NCBI GenBank assembly: GCA_005882525.1
Contig: VBGO01000094.1
Span: 1-16,692, forward strand
Length of the DNA: 16,692 nt
Direction of reading: 5' to 3'
From: Chloroflexota bacterium
Lineage (GTDB): Bacteria; Chloroflexota; Dormibacteria; CF-121
Positions 15,935 through 16,692 of this stretch are shown here, in pieces (within the stretch, counting starts at the first letter, position 1; every line of letters starts with the position of its first letter). The notes beneath the pieces were generated by a model. That model ran no database searches. It saw only the letters and a program-made list of their open reading frames with translations, and was not told the origin of the DNA. The translations under genes and the position numbers were made by a program.

Positions 15935-16692
15935 GGCGCCTGCCCTGCGTGCACCGGGCTGGGCAGCAAGCTTGAAATCGATCCTGACCTGGTTATTCCG
16001 GACAAGAACCGCCCGCTAGGCGACGGTGCCATCCGCACCTGGGGCCGGTCGTCGTATTTCTACAACGATCTTGTGGAGGCGGTAGCCCGCCGCTACAAGA
16101 TCCCGATGGACAAGCCCTTCGGAAAACTGGCGGTAAAAGAGCGGCAGATCATCCTGTATGGCAACAACGGCGATCCCCTTCGCGTCAAATACTTCAACAG
16201 CGAGGGCCAGCGCCGCTGGTACGAGACCTCCTACGAAGGCATCATCCCCAACCTGGAGCGGCGTCACCGCGAGACCGAATCCGAGTTCATCCGCGCCGAG
16301 ATCGAGCGGCTGATGACGCCGCGGCCCTGTCCGGTCTGCACGGGCAAGCGACTGAAGCCGGAGTATTTGGCCGTCACCGTAGCTGACGGCTCCATCATGG
16401 ATATCTGCGACATGTCCATCTCAGCCGCGCAGGACTGGTTCGCGAACCTCCAGCTGCCGGAACGGGAGGCGCTGATTGGACGCGCCATCCTGAAAGAGAT
16501 CCGCGAGCGGCTCCAGTTCCTCGTCGATGTCGGGCTCGACTACCTGAGCCTGGCGCGCTCCGCCGATTCGCTCTCGGGCGGCGAGGCGCAACGGATCCGG
16601 CTCGCCACCCAGATCGGCTCCAAGCTGATGGGCGTTTTGTACATTCTCGATGAGCCGTCGATCGGGCTTCACCAGCGTGATAACCGCAAGCT
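15866..16692 (+). pseudogene. uvrA: UvrA continuation in the shifted frame (cut by window edge)
   Basis: Reading from GCC 15866 gives an open frame to the window end (275 full codons) that is the direct continuation of UvrA. It contains ACPYDGFSMEDLAPRNFSFN, HGACPACTGLGSKLEIDPDL (zinc-finger end), then RRHRETESEFIRAEIERLM, RPCPVCTGKRLKPEYLAV, and the NBD1 signature ADSLSGGEAQRIRLATQIGS with Walker B VLYILDEPSIGLHQRDN. There is no start codon with a ribosome binding site, so this is not a separate gene but the rest of uvrA, disconnected by the one-base shift at 15865. Removing one copy of the 69-nt segment plus that base restores a normal reading frame. NBD2 lies beyond the window. It is labelled as broken here, but a real organism would probably carry an intact gene. 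Confidence 0.85.

Overview
This is a GC-rich bacterial chromosomal segment, almost fully coding, with no mobile element, CRISPR array or rRNA. The gene content (polA, mutM/fpg, uvrB, uvrA, a DUF151 protein, an ECF sigma/anti-sigma pair and a MoxR-type cluster), Ala/Arg/Gly-rich proteins and possible leaderless starts suggest a Chloroflexota-like or Candidatus Dormibacterota-like soil bacterium. That placement is inference, not proof. The uvrA defect at the right end suggests a metagenome-derived contig.

Left part (1-6145, minus strand): five genes read leftwards as one operon, with 1-4 nt overlaps between the first four. In transcription order they are: a secreted/membrane-anchored 812-residue protein of unrecognised family, an ABC ATPase, an ABC-2 permease, a membrane protein with a coiled-coil-like body and a Gly/Asn/Thr linker, and the start of a MoxR-type AAA+ ATPase cut by the window edge.

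Middle (6146-8437): a minus-strand tRNA-Leu(CAA) lies between this operon and a plus-strand ECF sigma factor with its overlapping zinc-finger anti-sigma factor. The same promoter-like element, GGAACTT with CGTCT starting 16 nt after GGAAC, occurs immediately upstream of the minus-strand operon and at the 5' end of the sigma gene. This makes a testable case that the sigma factor controls itself and the MoxR/ABC operon. A convergent DUF151 gene shares a CTAG with the anti-sigma stop.

Right part (8438-16692, plus strand): a DNA repair block. polA, mutM and a PAP2-like membrane protein are closely packed; uvrB and uvrA form a second, overlapping pair. polA and uvrB each have a TANNNT -10-like hexamer placed so that transcription could begin at the start codon. 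PolA has lost proofreading residues, and the PAP2 protein lacks two phosphate-binding arginines. uvrA is broken inside its first zinc-finger region by a 69-nt divergent tandem copy plus one extra base, most simply explained as an assembly join between two related genomes. The window ends inside uvrA.
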